Assembly: GCA_963682025.1 (NCBI GenBank)
Contig: OY821518.1
Location: forward strand, 34,911,059-34,975,058
Direction: 5' to 3'
DNA: 64,000 bases
DNA from: Cordilura impudica
Taxonomy: Eukaryota > Arthropoda > Insecta > Diptera > Scathophagidae
This document shows, one piece after another, positions 12,585 to 24,527 of the stretch. Each line of letters begins with the position of its first letter. Position 1 is the stretch's first letter. The translations under genes and the position numbers were made by a program. The notes beneath the pieces were generated by a model. That model worked only from the letters and a program-made list of their open reading frames with translations, was not told the DNA's origin and did not search any database.

Positions 12585-13735
12585 TATAATTTTTTAAGAA
12601 AATTTACTTTTTTATGTAATTTTTCATTAAAAATTTAAGTATAAGTAAAAGTTCTGTTTTAAGAAATTTTTTTTTTAGAAAAGGTACTTTTTAGAAAAGG
12701 TAGTTTTTAGAATAGGTACCTTTTAGAAAATGTGCTTTTTTTATATAAACTTTATTTTTTTGTATAAAAGTGCATTTTTAAAAAAGATACTGTTTTCAGA
12801 AATGGCAGTTTTTGTGAAAAAGTATTTTTTTAAAGAAAAATTTAGTTTTTAAGGAAAAGAAAGGTTCTCTTTTAAGAAAAGCACTTTTTTGAGAATAAGG
12901 TACCTTTTATTCGGAAAAGTTACTTTGCTACGAAACGGCATATTTAATGAAAAGCTACTTTTTTTTAGAAGAAACACTTTTTTAAAGAAAATTTCCTTTT
13001 TTTGGAAAATGAACTTTTTAATAAAAGGCACTTTTTAAGAAAGGCACTTTTTATCAAATGTACTTTCTTAAAGGTACTTTTTTATATAAAGGTACTTTTG
13101 TATATAAAGGTACTTTTTATATAAAGGTACTTTTTTATATAAAGGTGCTTTTTATATAAATGTACTTTTTTATATAAAGGTACTTTTTTATATAAAGGTA
13201 CTTTTTTATATATAGGTACTTTTTTATATAAAGGTACTTTTTATATAAAGGTACTTTTTTATATAAAGGTACTTTTTTATATAAAGGTACTTTTTTATAT
13301 AAAGGTACTTGTTATATAAATGTACTTTTTTATATAAAGTTATTTTTTTTACATAAAGGTACTTTTTTATATAAAGCTACTTTTTATATATAGGTACTTT
13401 TTTATATAAAGGTACTTTTTATATAAATGTACTTTTTTATATATAGGTACTATTTTATGTAGGGGAACTTTTTGATAGAAAGTTACTTTTTTATATGTAC
13501 AAAGGTGCTTTTTTAAGAAAAGATACTGTTTTCAGAAACAGTAATAGAAATAGTTGTTTGTGAAAACGTATTTTTTTTTAAAGAAAAGTTAAGTTTTTAA
13601 GGAAGAGAAAGGTCCTTTCTAAATAAAGATTACTTTCAAAAAGAGGGCCTCTTTAATAAAAGTTATAAGAAAAGGCATTCCTTTACGTACTTTTTAGGAA
13701 AACATATTATTTTGTACGAAAAGGATTTTTAAAAA
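12585..13735. repeat. GTAC-centred satellite, segment 1b
   Basis: Continuation of the array after the Helitron. From about 13057 to 13480 the units are much more uniform (AAGGTACTTTTTTATATA, about 17-18 bp, some 24 successive units), in contrast to the decayed flanks. This indicates a recent local amplification. Confidence 0.88.
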
Positions 13736-13800
13736 ATAAAAAACTAAAATTAAAAATTAAGTAAAATCATACAGTGGTGCCAACAAAATCAACAGGCACT
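13736..13800. other. Short non-satellite spacer in the array
   Basis: About 65 bp without the GTAC unit (ATCATACAGTGGTGCC, then AACAGGCACTCC). It could be a remnant of an insertion; not identifiable. Confidence 0.3.
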
Positions 13801-15188
13801 CCTTTTTTTAATAGGCTTTTTTAAGAAAAAGTATTTTTTTAAGAAAATACCTTCTTAAGAAAAGTAAATTTTTTAAAGAGAAAATGTAGTTTTTTTTAAG
13901 AAAAGGTACTTCTTTTTAAAGAGGATACTGGCTTTAAGAGAAGGTACTTTTTTAAGAAAAAATTATTTTCTTTAATATTGTCATGGCCCATTAGCCCACA
14001 TTATTTTTCCTATAAGTGTTTTATAAATTATTCTTTGCAAAATATATATTAAAACAAATAAATAAATAAATTCTTATTTAAGAATTTTTATTAAGAAAAG
14101 TTAACTTGTTAAAGGAGGGGTACCTTTTTAAGAAAATTGAAGTATTTAAGAAAAATAACTTTCTTAAGAAAAGTGCTTCTTCAGAAAACGTATTTAAAAA
14201 AAACAATAAATTTTCATAGAAAGCTACTTTTAAAAAGGTAAATTCTAAGAGGAGGTACTTTTCACGCAAAGCTTCTTTTTAAAATAGAGCCATTTTTAAG
14301 AAAACGTACTTTTTAACAAAAGGCATCTGCTAAGAAAAGGTACTTGAAAAGTAATTTTTAAGAAAAGGTACTGTTTAGGGAAAGAACTATGTAAGAAAAA
14401 ACAAGTTTTTCAGGAAAGGACTTTTTCAAAAAGTTTTTTTAAGAATAGGACTTTAAACAAGTGATACTATTTAGGAAAAGGTACAGCTTTGATAAAATGG
14501 GCTTTTAAGAAAAATCACTTTTTAAGAAAAGATTTTTGCTAAGATAAGGTACTTGAAAAGGTAATTAAAAAAATATTTTTTAAGGAAAAGATTTTTAAAG
14601 AAAATGTACCTTTTTAGGACAAGGCTTTTTAAGAAAAGGTAATTTCTTTAGAAAACATATTTTTAAAAAGGTACTTTTTTAAACAAGGTACTTTTAAAAA
14701 AAATATTATTTATTAAGAAAAGTTTGTTTTTAAGAAATTGCACTTTTTCAAATAAAGGTACTTTTTGACGAAAGGTACTTTTTAAGAAAATGTACTTTCT
14801 AAGAAAACATGTTTTTAAAACAAACCTACTTTGGAAGAAAATGTACCATAAAAAATGGTACTTTTTATAAAGGGACTTTTTCCTTTTTAAAAAGGTGCTT
14901 TTTAAATAAAAGTATTTTTAGGAAAAGGTACTTTAAAAAAAGGACTTTAGAAGAAACAAGAATTTTTAAGAAAATTTAGTTTTTAAGTAAAGCACCTTTT
15001 ACGAAAAAGTACTTTTTAAGAAAAAATTATTATTAGGAAAAGGCACTTTTGAAGAAAAGGTACTTTTTGTAAAATAAACACTTATTTGGAAAAGGTTCGC
15101 TTTAAGTAAAATAACTTCTGAAGAGAACGTACATGTTCAGAAAAGGATCTTTTTGAAGAAAGTACTTTTTTGGAGGAAAGGTATTTTT
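13801..15188. repeat. GTAC-centred satellite, segment 1c
   Basis: Same degenerate unit (AAGAAAAGGTACTTTTTAAG). It is interrupted around 13975-14085 by a stretch lacking the unit (CATGGCCCATTAGCCCAC, then AAATAAATAAATAAATTC). Poorly conserved, many single-base indels. It ends where a mini-me-like element starts. Confidence 0.85.
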
Positions 15189-15862
15189 AAACAAGTAAGA
15201 AAATTATAGTCGATATAAACCGACTATACGATACCCTATATAATGGCTTAGAAATTCTACCTCTTCAGTCCAACTAAGTGGATATAGAAAATAAGCATAA
15301 ATCAAATGTGAGCATTGTTATTAATTTTTTTTTTTGGCTGCAGATATAAAAAAGTTCATATTGGAAGCTATATTTATATGGGGACTAGGACCGATCCTGA
15401 CCATATCTGGTAAAGTCACTTATATTTTGAAGAAATGTATATAAACCAAATTTGAGAAAAAACTGTGCACTATTTTTGTTTTTTGATAGATTTAAGTGAA
15501 AATCGGGTAACAGCTTCATATGGGGGCTATGACAAAGAATTGCCATATGGGGTTTATTATTAGACAACTGATAAATGGATTTAATAAACACACACAAACC
15601 GAATTTGACCGAGATCTATATGATGATTTGGAGCTTATGGCAGTTTAAGTCGATTTCATAGGGGTCATTTGTATGGGGACTGAGCATGGACCGAATTTCA
15701 TCAATTTTAATAGCGGTCATCCTATGGCCAATAAAAGCTTATATACCTAATTTTATTAAAACATATTCCTATTTGCGACCTGTAGTTTGATAACAAGGTT
15801 TACATGCACACACAGCCGGACAGACGGACGGACGGACGGAAATCGCTAAGTTGACTCAGAGA
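15189..15862 (+). mobile_element. mini-me/DINE-like element, 3'-truncated
   Basis: Starts AAACAAGTAAGAAAATTATA with an imperfect version of the terminal palindrome, then the usual body (AAAAAGTTCATATTGG, AAAATCGGGTAACAGC, TAAGTCGATTTCATAGGGG) and a (GGAC)n core at 15820-15840. It stops at GTTGACTCAGAGAG, before the 3' hairpin. Flanked on both sides by GTAC satellite. Confidence 0.7.
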
Positions 15863-15951
15863 GAAATGGTATTTTTAAAAAGGTACTATTATAAGAAAAA
15901 TAGTTTTAAAAACAGGTAGTTTATTAAGAAGGGGAAACAATTTTACTTTTT
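15863..15951. repeat. GTAC satellite remnant
   Basis: About 85 bp of AAAAGGTACTATTATAAGAA-type sequence joining the mini-me-like element to the next repeat. Confidence 0.55.
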
Positions 15952-16518
15952 AAACTCTTTCTTTTAATTCATACTCTGTGTCTGTCTGTCTGTCTATCTG
16001 TCTGTCTGTCTGCCAAGGGTGACCCCATTCCCCCTTATCCAATTGATCTGAAACTTGGCCCATAGTCTTGTCGTGACTACAGACTAATTTTGGGGTAGTC
16101 AAGCACAGTCACGTGTGGTCACGCACAGTCACGGAGTCATCTAAATATCATTTCCCCTCATTCGATCGATCTCAAACTTGTCCCATACACTTGCTGTGAA
16201 AAAAAGATTAACTTTGATTTAGTCGCTCACAGTCACGGAATTATCTAAATATCATTTCCCCTCATCAGATCGATCTCAAATTTGGCCCATACACTTCCTG
16301 TGAAAAAAGATTAACTTTGACTTTGTCACGCGCAGTCACACATTATCACGCACAGTCACGGAGTGATCTAAATGTCATTTACCCTCATCCGACCGATCTG
16401 AAACTTGGTCGATATACTTGCTGTAAAGAAAGATCAACTTCGACATAGTCACTCGCAGTCACGCATAGTCATGCACACACAGTCACACACAGTCACGTAG
16501 ATATTCAAAACTCATATG

Positions 16519-17618
16519 CAGTGTTGCCATTTTAGCATTTTAGTTGCTAGATTTACCAACTTTTTTTTTCGTTTAGCATCCAAAATTTACGAAAAGATGC
16601 TAGATGCTAACTTAGCGTCTTTTATTAATAAAAAGTTGCTTTTAGCATCTTTTTTTTTTGATTTTTTCATTATTGTTGAATATACAATTTTAATTTTAAT
16701 GGTATTGATATGTTTTAATTTCTCAAAGTATAATACGAGAATTTTGTGTACTATTCTTTTTACCACTCTGCTCGTTTCTTTCAACAAATATAACAAAATA
16801 TTTTGAAATAGAATAATGTAAACACCAACAACAGTTTTTAATGATTTAAAAAGTCGATTGCCAAAAAATATTATTGTATTAAAGAAATGCCCAAATTTCC
16901 AATACAAAACATTAAACCGGGTAAAAGAACCGATAACCAATATATTAGAAGAGTTTAAACTTAGATCATCTGAAACAGAAAAAATTCAAATCCAATGGAT
17001 TTATATCACAGAACAATATTGGGATACAACACTGAATACAACCTCCTTATGGAATGAAGTTAACAAAAATTGTATTGGCGAAAATCCATTTAAAGAGTTA
17101 TCAAAATTTGTATTGTCTTTATTAGTTTTATCTTTCTCAAAAGCCGAAGTTTAGTTAAAAGCAAATTTTGAACAGAATATATCGAGCGATGTCGTTGATA
17201 AAAGTCGATCGTCAGAAAAATATCAGAGCCAAGAAGAACTTGAAGATGATGACATCACAGAAATATTGGATTCCATAAACTAATTATTATAATAAATTCT
17301 GTTGTATGTGAAATTAAAAAAAATCCCTCTAAAATTCAAAATATTTAATTTAAAATTAAAAAAACTCAATTTGATGTTAAAAAAAATTACAGATAAAATC
17401 CAAAATAATTTTAATAAAAATTTAAAAAATATAAATTGAAACTTATGTTTTATATTAATTTTTCGATTTGAAAACCAAAGAATTTATTAATAATTTTTCA
17501 ATATAAATGTTATGAAATTTGAAAAAAAAATTAGCATCTTTTTTTTTTGAATCCAGTACGTTTAAGCATTTTTTTTTGCAATTTAGCATCTTTACAATTT
17601 CAAATTATGGCAACACTG
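16519..17618 (+). mobile_element. hAT transposon, 1.1 kb, with 8-bp target duplication
   Basis: The termini are CAGTGTTGCCAT and its inverse ATGGCAACACTG. They are flanked by perfect 8-bp direct repeats CTCATATG (16511-16518 and 17619-17626). CAGTG ends and an 8-bp duplication are hAT hallmarks. Both subterminal regions repeat TTAGCATC followed by T runs. It is far shorter than an autonomous hAT and keeps only the end of a transposase. Confidence 0.85.
16858..17283 (+). pseudogene. hAT transposase C-terminal fragment
   Basis: Frame from 16858 to the stop at 17281-17283 with one in-frame TAG at 17152-17154. The segment ENPFKELSKFVLSLLVL, then SFSKAEV, resembles the hAT C-terminal dimerisation region ('PF..L..fvl.lL.LP.SNAeVER.FS'). 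Upstream, ITEQYWDTTLNTTSLWNEVN fits the preceding helix. After the TAG an acidic tail (QEELEDDDITEILDSIN) ends the frame. The RNase H-like catalytic core is missing, so it cannot be active. The mirror-image frame on the minus strand is a shadow. Confidence 0.6.
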
Positions 17619-17679
17619 CTCATATGCATAAGGAAAAAAAGAGTTTTAATAAAAACTTTGTTTTTATGGGTTAGATTAT

Positions 17680-19905
17680 TAATTCTTTGTTAGAATCTAG
17701 TTATTAGAATTAATTTTTCTAGATTATTATATCTGGAAGTTACAACTGGTACATTTTTCCCCTCCTGGCGGTGTCTCTTCCCTTAACGTTCTATTTAAAA
17801 AAAAAAAATAAGAACACCTTATGTTAGGTATTTTTGTATTTGGTGGAATCAATATGCAAAATTTCATATTTCAAATTTAATTGTTATTGACCGCTTTAAG
17901 CCCATATACGGTCGAATTTAAAACAATTTTCTGTTCGCTGATTTTGGTTTCGTGTGCTTTGAGTTGATTTTTTAGACGATACCAAATTACAGGGGTCAAA
18001 CATCGCACTCAATATCGAGCAAAAGCAGTCAAAATGCCATATTTTGGTTTACTGTATGAAGAAATCCCAAACATCAGCCATCGTTTCACTTTTAATAGTT
18101 AACTGTGACAGAGTAAATTATTCTTAGTATTTTAGTTTGGAAAATAAAAAAATAATTTCAATCGAAAAATTTCGATAACGAATGCGACGATAAGCCCCAT
18201 GTTTTTCCATTTGTGGCTAATTCTACATTTGATTATCCCAAAACTCCCTTCTTAATAGATTTTTACGCCGGGATAGGGACTTTTGTTCGAGATTAAGAAG
18301 AATTTAATTAAACACCTTTAAAAAATCTGTCGATGGATCATATCATATTATATTAATCCTCTATTCCTCTTATTAACGATTATGAGTTTTCCACCATTTT
18401 CTGATATTATTGAAGGATGTTACAAAGCAAATTCATTTCCATATTTCATTTTAAACGATTTCTAAATAGAAGAATTTGTTTTAGTTTAACTAGAAAAGTG
18501 TATTTAAAAGTGATTAGGTCCACTTCGTTATGGTTTTTGTTAAAACGTTAAAAAATATCTTAATAAACTTCTGAAATATGCACGAGTATATAAACAATGT
18601 CTCTGTTAATAAAGGTTATATGCCATCATCAAAATTTCGTACTTAAGGTAGAAAAGAAAACAAAAAATAAACTTTTGTAACCATGACATTTCTGGTATTA
18701 ATGAATTTCCCACAAACACTTAAAACTGTACAACGCACTTATATGTAAACAAACAAAAATAAAGAACTGTACACTTAGAAAAAAGCGGGCTTTACGAATT
18801 TACAGAAAATTTGTGGAATGTGCGTTTTGTTAAATAATTTTGTTGAAGTTTAAGACAAGTGCTAGAATATATTAGAAAATGTGCCGCAAATCAAAATTGG
18901 CTGTTTCTTAGTTTGTTTTATATCAAATAATCAATTTCAAAACTTAATAATTTCTTTGAGTGTATACACATAACAAATAAACACCATGCTACCAACCATT
19001 CTTGGTAACAATACAAATCTCTTTGGACATTTTTATTTTAATGCCACTTAATTACGTTCTTTTCATCTGCTTTTTATTCACGTACTTCAGCAAGTGTTTG
19101 TTTGTGTCTTTTTTTTAATATTTTTTTTCCCCATAAAATTCGCATACACGCAACATATGCTACCCTTTGGAGCTTAAAGTACAGGACTATGTAACAGCGA
19201 CAATGACTGTGACTGTGACAACACGAAAGTGTCGTTGTTTATAAAGAGGACTTTACCTTATCATCATCAAAAGGACACAATTTTTCCAGAAAGAAATAAA
19301 ACCGTACGTTCATTCATATATAATATTTTTTTTTTTTTTGGTTTGACTGAGTACAGTCATTCATGATGATCCTTACTTAAAGACTTTTTTGTTGCTCTTT
19401 TATTATTTTTTTAGTTGTTGTTGAAGTTACTTTTCTCCTTGTAGGATTATTGTAGTGCGGGTGTTATTTATAATACCGTTATTAAATCAGAGTTAAAGTT
19501 TTATTTATATTTCAGGAATTCGTGATGATTTGAATTAACCAAGCAGCAATGAAATTTCATTGCAGAAATGTAGTTGTAATTCCAATTTGGCTGAGTGACT
19601 TTAGATTGTCAAAGAAATAAGCTGTTTTGCTAAAATTAGCTACTTAAAAAAAATATGTTCTAGATCTCATTGATATAGTTTCTAATTATACGCCGTAAAG
19701 ATAGGTTTAACTCCAGTAAGATAAATCTTCAAAATATAATGATTATTTCGAAGTTAACTTGTTTTCGGCTGTGTCGCCGTATAAATTACAAATATATGAG
19801 GTCTTACTCTCGTTTAAATTGTATTTAATTATACATTTATGGTCAACATCTAGATGGAAGAATGTTTGATATACATATTTGTGTTTTAGTTGTGAATTGT
19901 GTATA
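17680..19905. other. AT-rich stretch without recognisable genes
   Basis: No coding frame, RNA gene or known repeat. GTGACTGTGACTGTGAC near 19210 is trivial. Confidence 0.4.
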
Positions 19906-19911
19906 TGGGGC

Positions 19912-22900
19912 AGTCCAAGTGAAAAAAATACTTTTTGAGCACTATATCTCCGATTCGCATGAAATTCAGTGGAGAGAGACCTTATGCTTAGAAAAGCTTG
20001 GAAAAAATTTTGAGCTTGATCGGACCTCCTTTGTCGGTTTTATAAGTTTTTAATGGTGAAAATCGGGTTTTTTTTTCAAAGTCAAAAATTTTGAAAACGG
20101 TAAAAGTTAGAAATATGAAATTTTTTTTACTAATATTTGGAACTTGAATCGCTTTACCAAAAAAATATTTTGAAAAAAAAAAATTTTTAAATTTAAAAAA
20201 TTTTTTTTTTAAAAACGCTGTTTTTTTTTAAACTTATTCTAGCAAAAAATACCATTATTCAAAAATTTTCCAAAAAATTTATCTTAAAGCTGCGTCTTTC
20301 CTAAAAATTTTGAGGGGTGGTGCAAGTAAGCGGGCAAAAACCACCGGAGTTATAGCCATTTTTGTAAGGCAACCTCTAAAATTTTTTAAAGGAACGAAAT
20401 AAAAAAATTTTTTTTTTTTTAATATCAAAGCACGGTAGAAAACGTAATTGTTTTTTTTTTTTTATAAACTAAACAATCGGTGCTGAAATTTTGTTTGTTT
20501 TGAGTTTTTTACGCTAAACTAGTCCATTGTTTAGTTTTTCGTCTCTAACATTGCGTTCGAAATTTATTACTTATTGCTTAAAGCTTAAATTAGTTCAACA
20601 GTGTTTGAAGCAGTGATTAAGTGTTCAATAATTAAAGTGATCGAAAGTTCTGAACAAATGCAGCAGCGAGCGTATAAGGTGCAGTCGGAATTACTACAGA
20701 CAATTTTTTAAGCATGTTTTCAAAAGCTCGTTTTTAGGGATCACTGATAAAAAGAGCTGGAATCCTTTTGGCGCTTGCAAAAAGAGTATGCGATTTTTTT
20801 CACTAGCTGAGCTATCTTCTTAACATTTTTATGCTTCAAAAGGTACAACTGATTTGAGAGAAACCTCCGATGAACACAAAAAAAGTTTAACTTTGTCCCG
20901 GAAGATGCAGAGTGTGCCTCAACTGTCGAATGCAAATTGCCAAATATAACGTGATAAGGGAAGTAGTGAAGAATTTAGCATTGACGATAAAAAAGAAAAG
21001 CTTAATGTAGCACTTACTGCTTTGGGTGAAACTAAAGTCGACAACAGAAGGTACGTTTAATAAAAAGGATTCTTAGCGTCTTTTTAAGTCTTGTCATAAT
21101 CCCTGATTTAGACTTCATCTAAAAAAATATTTGAGTGAAATGGTCACAACTGCACAATTTGTTATTAAGCGCAAATTCGAAATGGTATCCGATATCAAAA
21201 TTTCTGCCCCTGACGAAGAAAAGGTCAATGGTTTTGATGAAATCATGACAAAACTTGAAGAAAAATTTAAGTCGAAATTTAAGCACTTCACGGTAATTTT
21301 TCAAAGCTTAACGCATATGATAAGATTTAATAGTAGATATTTTAAATTAGCGACGATGCTGAGTTTCGTCCTGAACAATGCATTTTGGCGGGAGCATCTG
21401 GCACTCATACAGTTTGCGTTTGCGTTAGCCACCAAAATGTCAAGCTTATGATTGAAAGTAATGATTTTAAGATTTCCATTGCGAATAAAATTATTTGCTT
21501 TTAGGAGCTAATTTGACGCAAGCTTTCGCATCGCACGATAGCCACAATGGCGAAAGAAATGCTTATAAAGCAATGCTCCAGCAGTTAACATGCCCTACTC
21601 CAAATGAAAAATGTTTTGAAGGAGTGCGCTCATCTTGCCCTGACAAGAAAATTATGCAATTCGAACTGCTTGAAGCTCTGGAGGACGCTAATGAAGTTAC
21701 ATTTAAACAGTGGATCTCCATTGATAGGTTAATATTTTTTCTTTTACTCTTTGATTTTTCATTAGTTTTTAAATTTTATTTTTATTTATTATGTTTAAGT
21801 GCACACTGAAAACTTTGATTGAAAGTAAAGAGGAATTTTGTTCTTCTTTAATGGATAAGCTGGCGAAACGCTTGCTTCATGACTTTATTTACACAGAGCA
21901 ATCAAAGTATTTCAAAACGGCGAAGGAAACCTTAACAGATGGAGTTTTTTTTTGTGACTTCAGACTTCTCGGAAAATTTCGCGTTTGTTGTCTAAGAAGC
22001 CGCTCAAGGCTTCCACTGGAATAACGACCAGGCACAATTCACCCGATAGAGATATATTTTCGAAATTCTGTAACATAAAAGTTGACCACGTATCGTTGGT
22101 TGGAATTTCCGACCGTTTGGATCATGACACTATAGCCGTTAACATGTTCCAACGGAGACTGATCGCCTTTTTTAAGGAAAAATTTGCTGTAGTGAAAGAA
22201 ATAAAATATTTTTCTGATGGAGCCCCACAGCAGTACAAGAACAAAAAAAATTTTTTAAACCGGCTAAACCATTTGAAAGATTTTGGCGTTGCATCAGAGT
22301 GGCACTTTTTTGCCACAGCTCGTGGGAAAGGTGCCTGTGACGGTGTAGGCGGTAGTTTGAAGCGATTGGCTAGACGATATTGCCTCTAACAGGAAAGAAG
22401 AAGCAAAATTTTGATGGCAAAACAATAATTTGAATGGGCAAAAGAAAATCTTAAAAACCTTAACGTTTTTTTTTGCCCATTCAGCGAATATGAAGAGTCT
22501 GCGGAATATTTGAAGGCAAGGTTTGAAATTTGTAAAGCTATCAAAGGGACACTAAAACTTCATTTTGTGTCCCTTGCGAATTAAAACTCATTAAAAGTTA
22601 AAACAACTTCAAAAAACTTAAAAATAAAAGTCATAAAAATATAAACGTAAGATGGCTTCAAAATTTTTTTCGACTTCGATTTACGGTATCCAGTCAAATT
22701 CTGAAAGGACATAGCTAAAATTAACTGGAAACAAAATTTCAGCTTAACAGCTTCAATAGCGACATTGCTCAAGCCGAAAATATGGTTTTATTTAAGTTTT
22801 TTTTCTGCAGCGATTATTTAGTATATCAAAAAAAAAAAAAAAAAACAATTAAGTTTTCTACAGTGCTCTGATATTAAAAAAAAATTTTTTTTGCTTCGTT

Positions 22901-23345
22901 CCTTTAAAAAATTGTAGAGGTTGTCTTACAAAAATGGCTACAACTCCGGCCTTTTTTGCCCCATCAACTTGCTCAACCACTCGAAAGTTTTAGGAAATTT
23001 TTTTTAACACATATTTTTGGGAAAATTTTTGAAGAATGGTATTTTTTTTAGAAAAACATCTTTTAAAATCTTTGAATTTTTTTTCCAATATATTTTTTTT
23101 CTAAAGAGATTCAAGTCCCAAATATTGGAAAAAAAATTTCACATTTCTAGCTTTTACCGTTTTCAAAATTTTTTACTTTGAAAAAAAATGTGATTTTCAC
23201 CATTAAAAGCTTATAAAATCGACAAAGGAGGTCCGATCAAGCTCAAATTATTTCTGCAAGCTTTCCTAAGCATAAGGTCTTTCTTCACTGAATTTCATCT
23301 GAATCGGAGATATAGTGCTCAAAAAGAATTTTTTTCACTTGGACT
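19912..23345 (+). mobile_element. DNA transposon with inverted repeats over 500 bp
   Basis: The left arm is 19912-20470 and the right arm 22830-23345. They are inverted copies starting AGTCCAAGTGAAAAAAA. Landmarks matching in both are GCACTATATCTCCGATTC, ACCTTATGCTTAG, GCTTGATCGGACCTCCTTTG, AATGGTGAAAATC, CGGTAAAAG and AAAGGAACGAA. The arms have diverged by substitutions and indels. The interior holds a decayed multi-exon transposase. No convincing target duplication is visible at the outer ends, so the exact boundaries are uncertain by a few bases. The superfamily is not one I can assign. Confidence 0.75.
20658..22390 (+). pseudogene. Decayed DDE-type transposase of unassigned superfamily
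   Basis: Pieces in order: SEMVTTAQFVIKRKFEMVSD (21137 on); an exon-like piece near 21350-21440; NLTQAFASHDSHNGERNAYK, then CPTPNEKCFEGVRSSCPDKK and LEALEDANEVTFKQW (21510-21720); SSLMDKLAKRLLHDFIYTEQ (about 21840-21900); then DFSENFAFVV, a stop, EAAQGFHWNNDQAQ (about 21965-22040). The final piece has NMFQRRLIAFFKEKFAV, FSDGAPQQYKNKKNF, ASEWHFFATARGKGACDGV and GGSLKRLARR (22142-22375). Splice-like GT/AG boundaries separate some pieces. The blocks around DFSEN, SDGA..QYKN and GKGACDGVGG recall a family often seen as hypothetical proteins in arthropods. I infer a DDE transposase from the element context, not from an established domain name. At least one internal stop. Confidence 0.55.
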
Positions 23346-23445
23346 TGTTGTGAAACATGGTTTCACACGTATAGGGTGTAGAGTACAATTGTACAAGAAT
23401 AGTATAAGATCCGTTTAAATTTAATATAGAGAATATAACAACGTG

Positions 23446-23461
23446 TATAAAAATAATAATT

Positions 23462-23498
<37 letters not shown>

Positions 23499-23509
23499 TA
23501 ATAACAATA

Positions 23510-23561
<52 letters not shown>

Positions 23562-23563
23562 TA

Positions 23564-23609
<46 letters not shown>

Positions 23610-23611
23610 TA

Positions 23612-23657
<46 letters not shown>

Positions 23658-23692
23658 TAATAGTAATAATAATAATAAAAATATTAGAATAT
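23446..23692. repeat. (AAT)n array with higher-order structure
   Basis: Trinucleotide repeat of about 245 bp. The variant block AACAATAATAGTAAT recurs at 23503, 23557, 23605 and 23653, giving spacings of 54, 48 and 48 bp, so the array amplified in larger units. The Asn-rich and Leu-rich frames here are artefacts. Confidence 0.95.
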
Positions 23693-23699
23693 AATATAA

Positions 23700-24527
23700 C
23701 ATAATATTCATAATATGAATAGTATAATATAATCTATAATGTTCAAGTGTTTGACAATGTACCATGGTTTCATATATTTGCCCTAACTAAATGTTGTGGA
23801 GGGTAACGATTTTAGTTTTGTTTTTGTTAATTTAATTTGTATATGCTAAGTCGTTTTTGTTTTTTGGCTTGTATGAACGCTTGTGTAATTAGAGTAACTC
23901 AGTTGTGTTTTTGTTTTTAGCGTTCTGTTTTTTTTTTTTGTTGTTGTTATTACAATGCATTCATTGACTTAGTTTTGATTACTTCTTTTTTCTTTTAGTA
24001 AGTTCCGGGTGCGTTGTCAAGCACTTGCAAGCGAAATGATTTAATATAGGTAGTGGCCTTGAAAAGCCGCTGGTATGTTTATGTTATTTTTATTTATTAT
24101 TTGTTTTTTTTTTGTTATTGGTTAAGTTAGTTTAAGTAGGCCATGAACTGCATTGCGATATGGTCAATGTTTGTTTTTTTTATGTATATTATATTATTGC
24201 TGAGATTTTATTTTCTTGTTTGTTTGTATGTTTGTTTATTTTTTCAATTAATTTTAATTTCATAATTCAAGCTTAGGTATAAGATTTTTGTATAAATAAA
24301 GAATAGACAGTGCATAACGGCAGCAGATGAAAACTAGAGGCCGCACTGTCTGGTACGGAATCTGGTTTTGTTTGTTCTTTTCTTTATTTTTCCACAGCTA
24401 CATTGACGCCGTTTGGGCGTCGATTGACAGCGCCTGCCATCGCTAAAACAGAATAGGCAAAGCCGCGTTTTTTTTTTTTGTTTGTTTTGTTTCAGCTGTA
24501 GGAGGAAAACAGACTGCCCCATATACA
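23700..24527. other. T- and GTTT-rich stretch without recognisable genes
   Basis: A TTTGTTTGTTTG-rich segment near 24200 and a small hairpin GACGCCGTTTGGGCGTC near 24407. Nothing codes convincingly. Confidence 0.35.

Larger units (their letters stand above)
15952..17672 (-). mobile_element. GTCACGCACAGTCACG tandem-unit repeat, copy 1, split by a hAT
   Basis: Dispersed repeat bounded by AAACTCTTTCTTT on one side and AAAGAGTTTTAATAAAAACT with TTTTTATGGGTTA on the other. Inside are a (GTCT)n tract (15980-16013) and three to four tandem units of about 110-130 bp. Each unit reads GATCGATCTCAAACTTGGCC (with variants), CTTGCTGTGAAAAAAGATTA and a cluster of GTCACGCACAGTCACG. Copies in the opposite orientation lie at 26943-27500 and 35934-36338. 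A hAT (16519-17618) sits inside. No coding frame. Class unknown. Confidence 0.65.

Noticed and set aside
10076..15188. Possible CRISPR-like array
   Set aside because: Units are contiguous and degenerate with no spacers; the sequence is eukaryotic.
23443..23765. Asn-rich and Leu-rich frames
   Set aside because: Pure translation of the AAT microsatellite.
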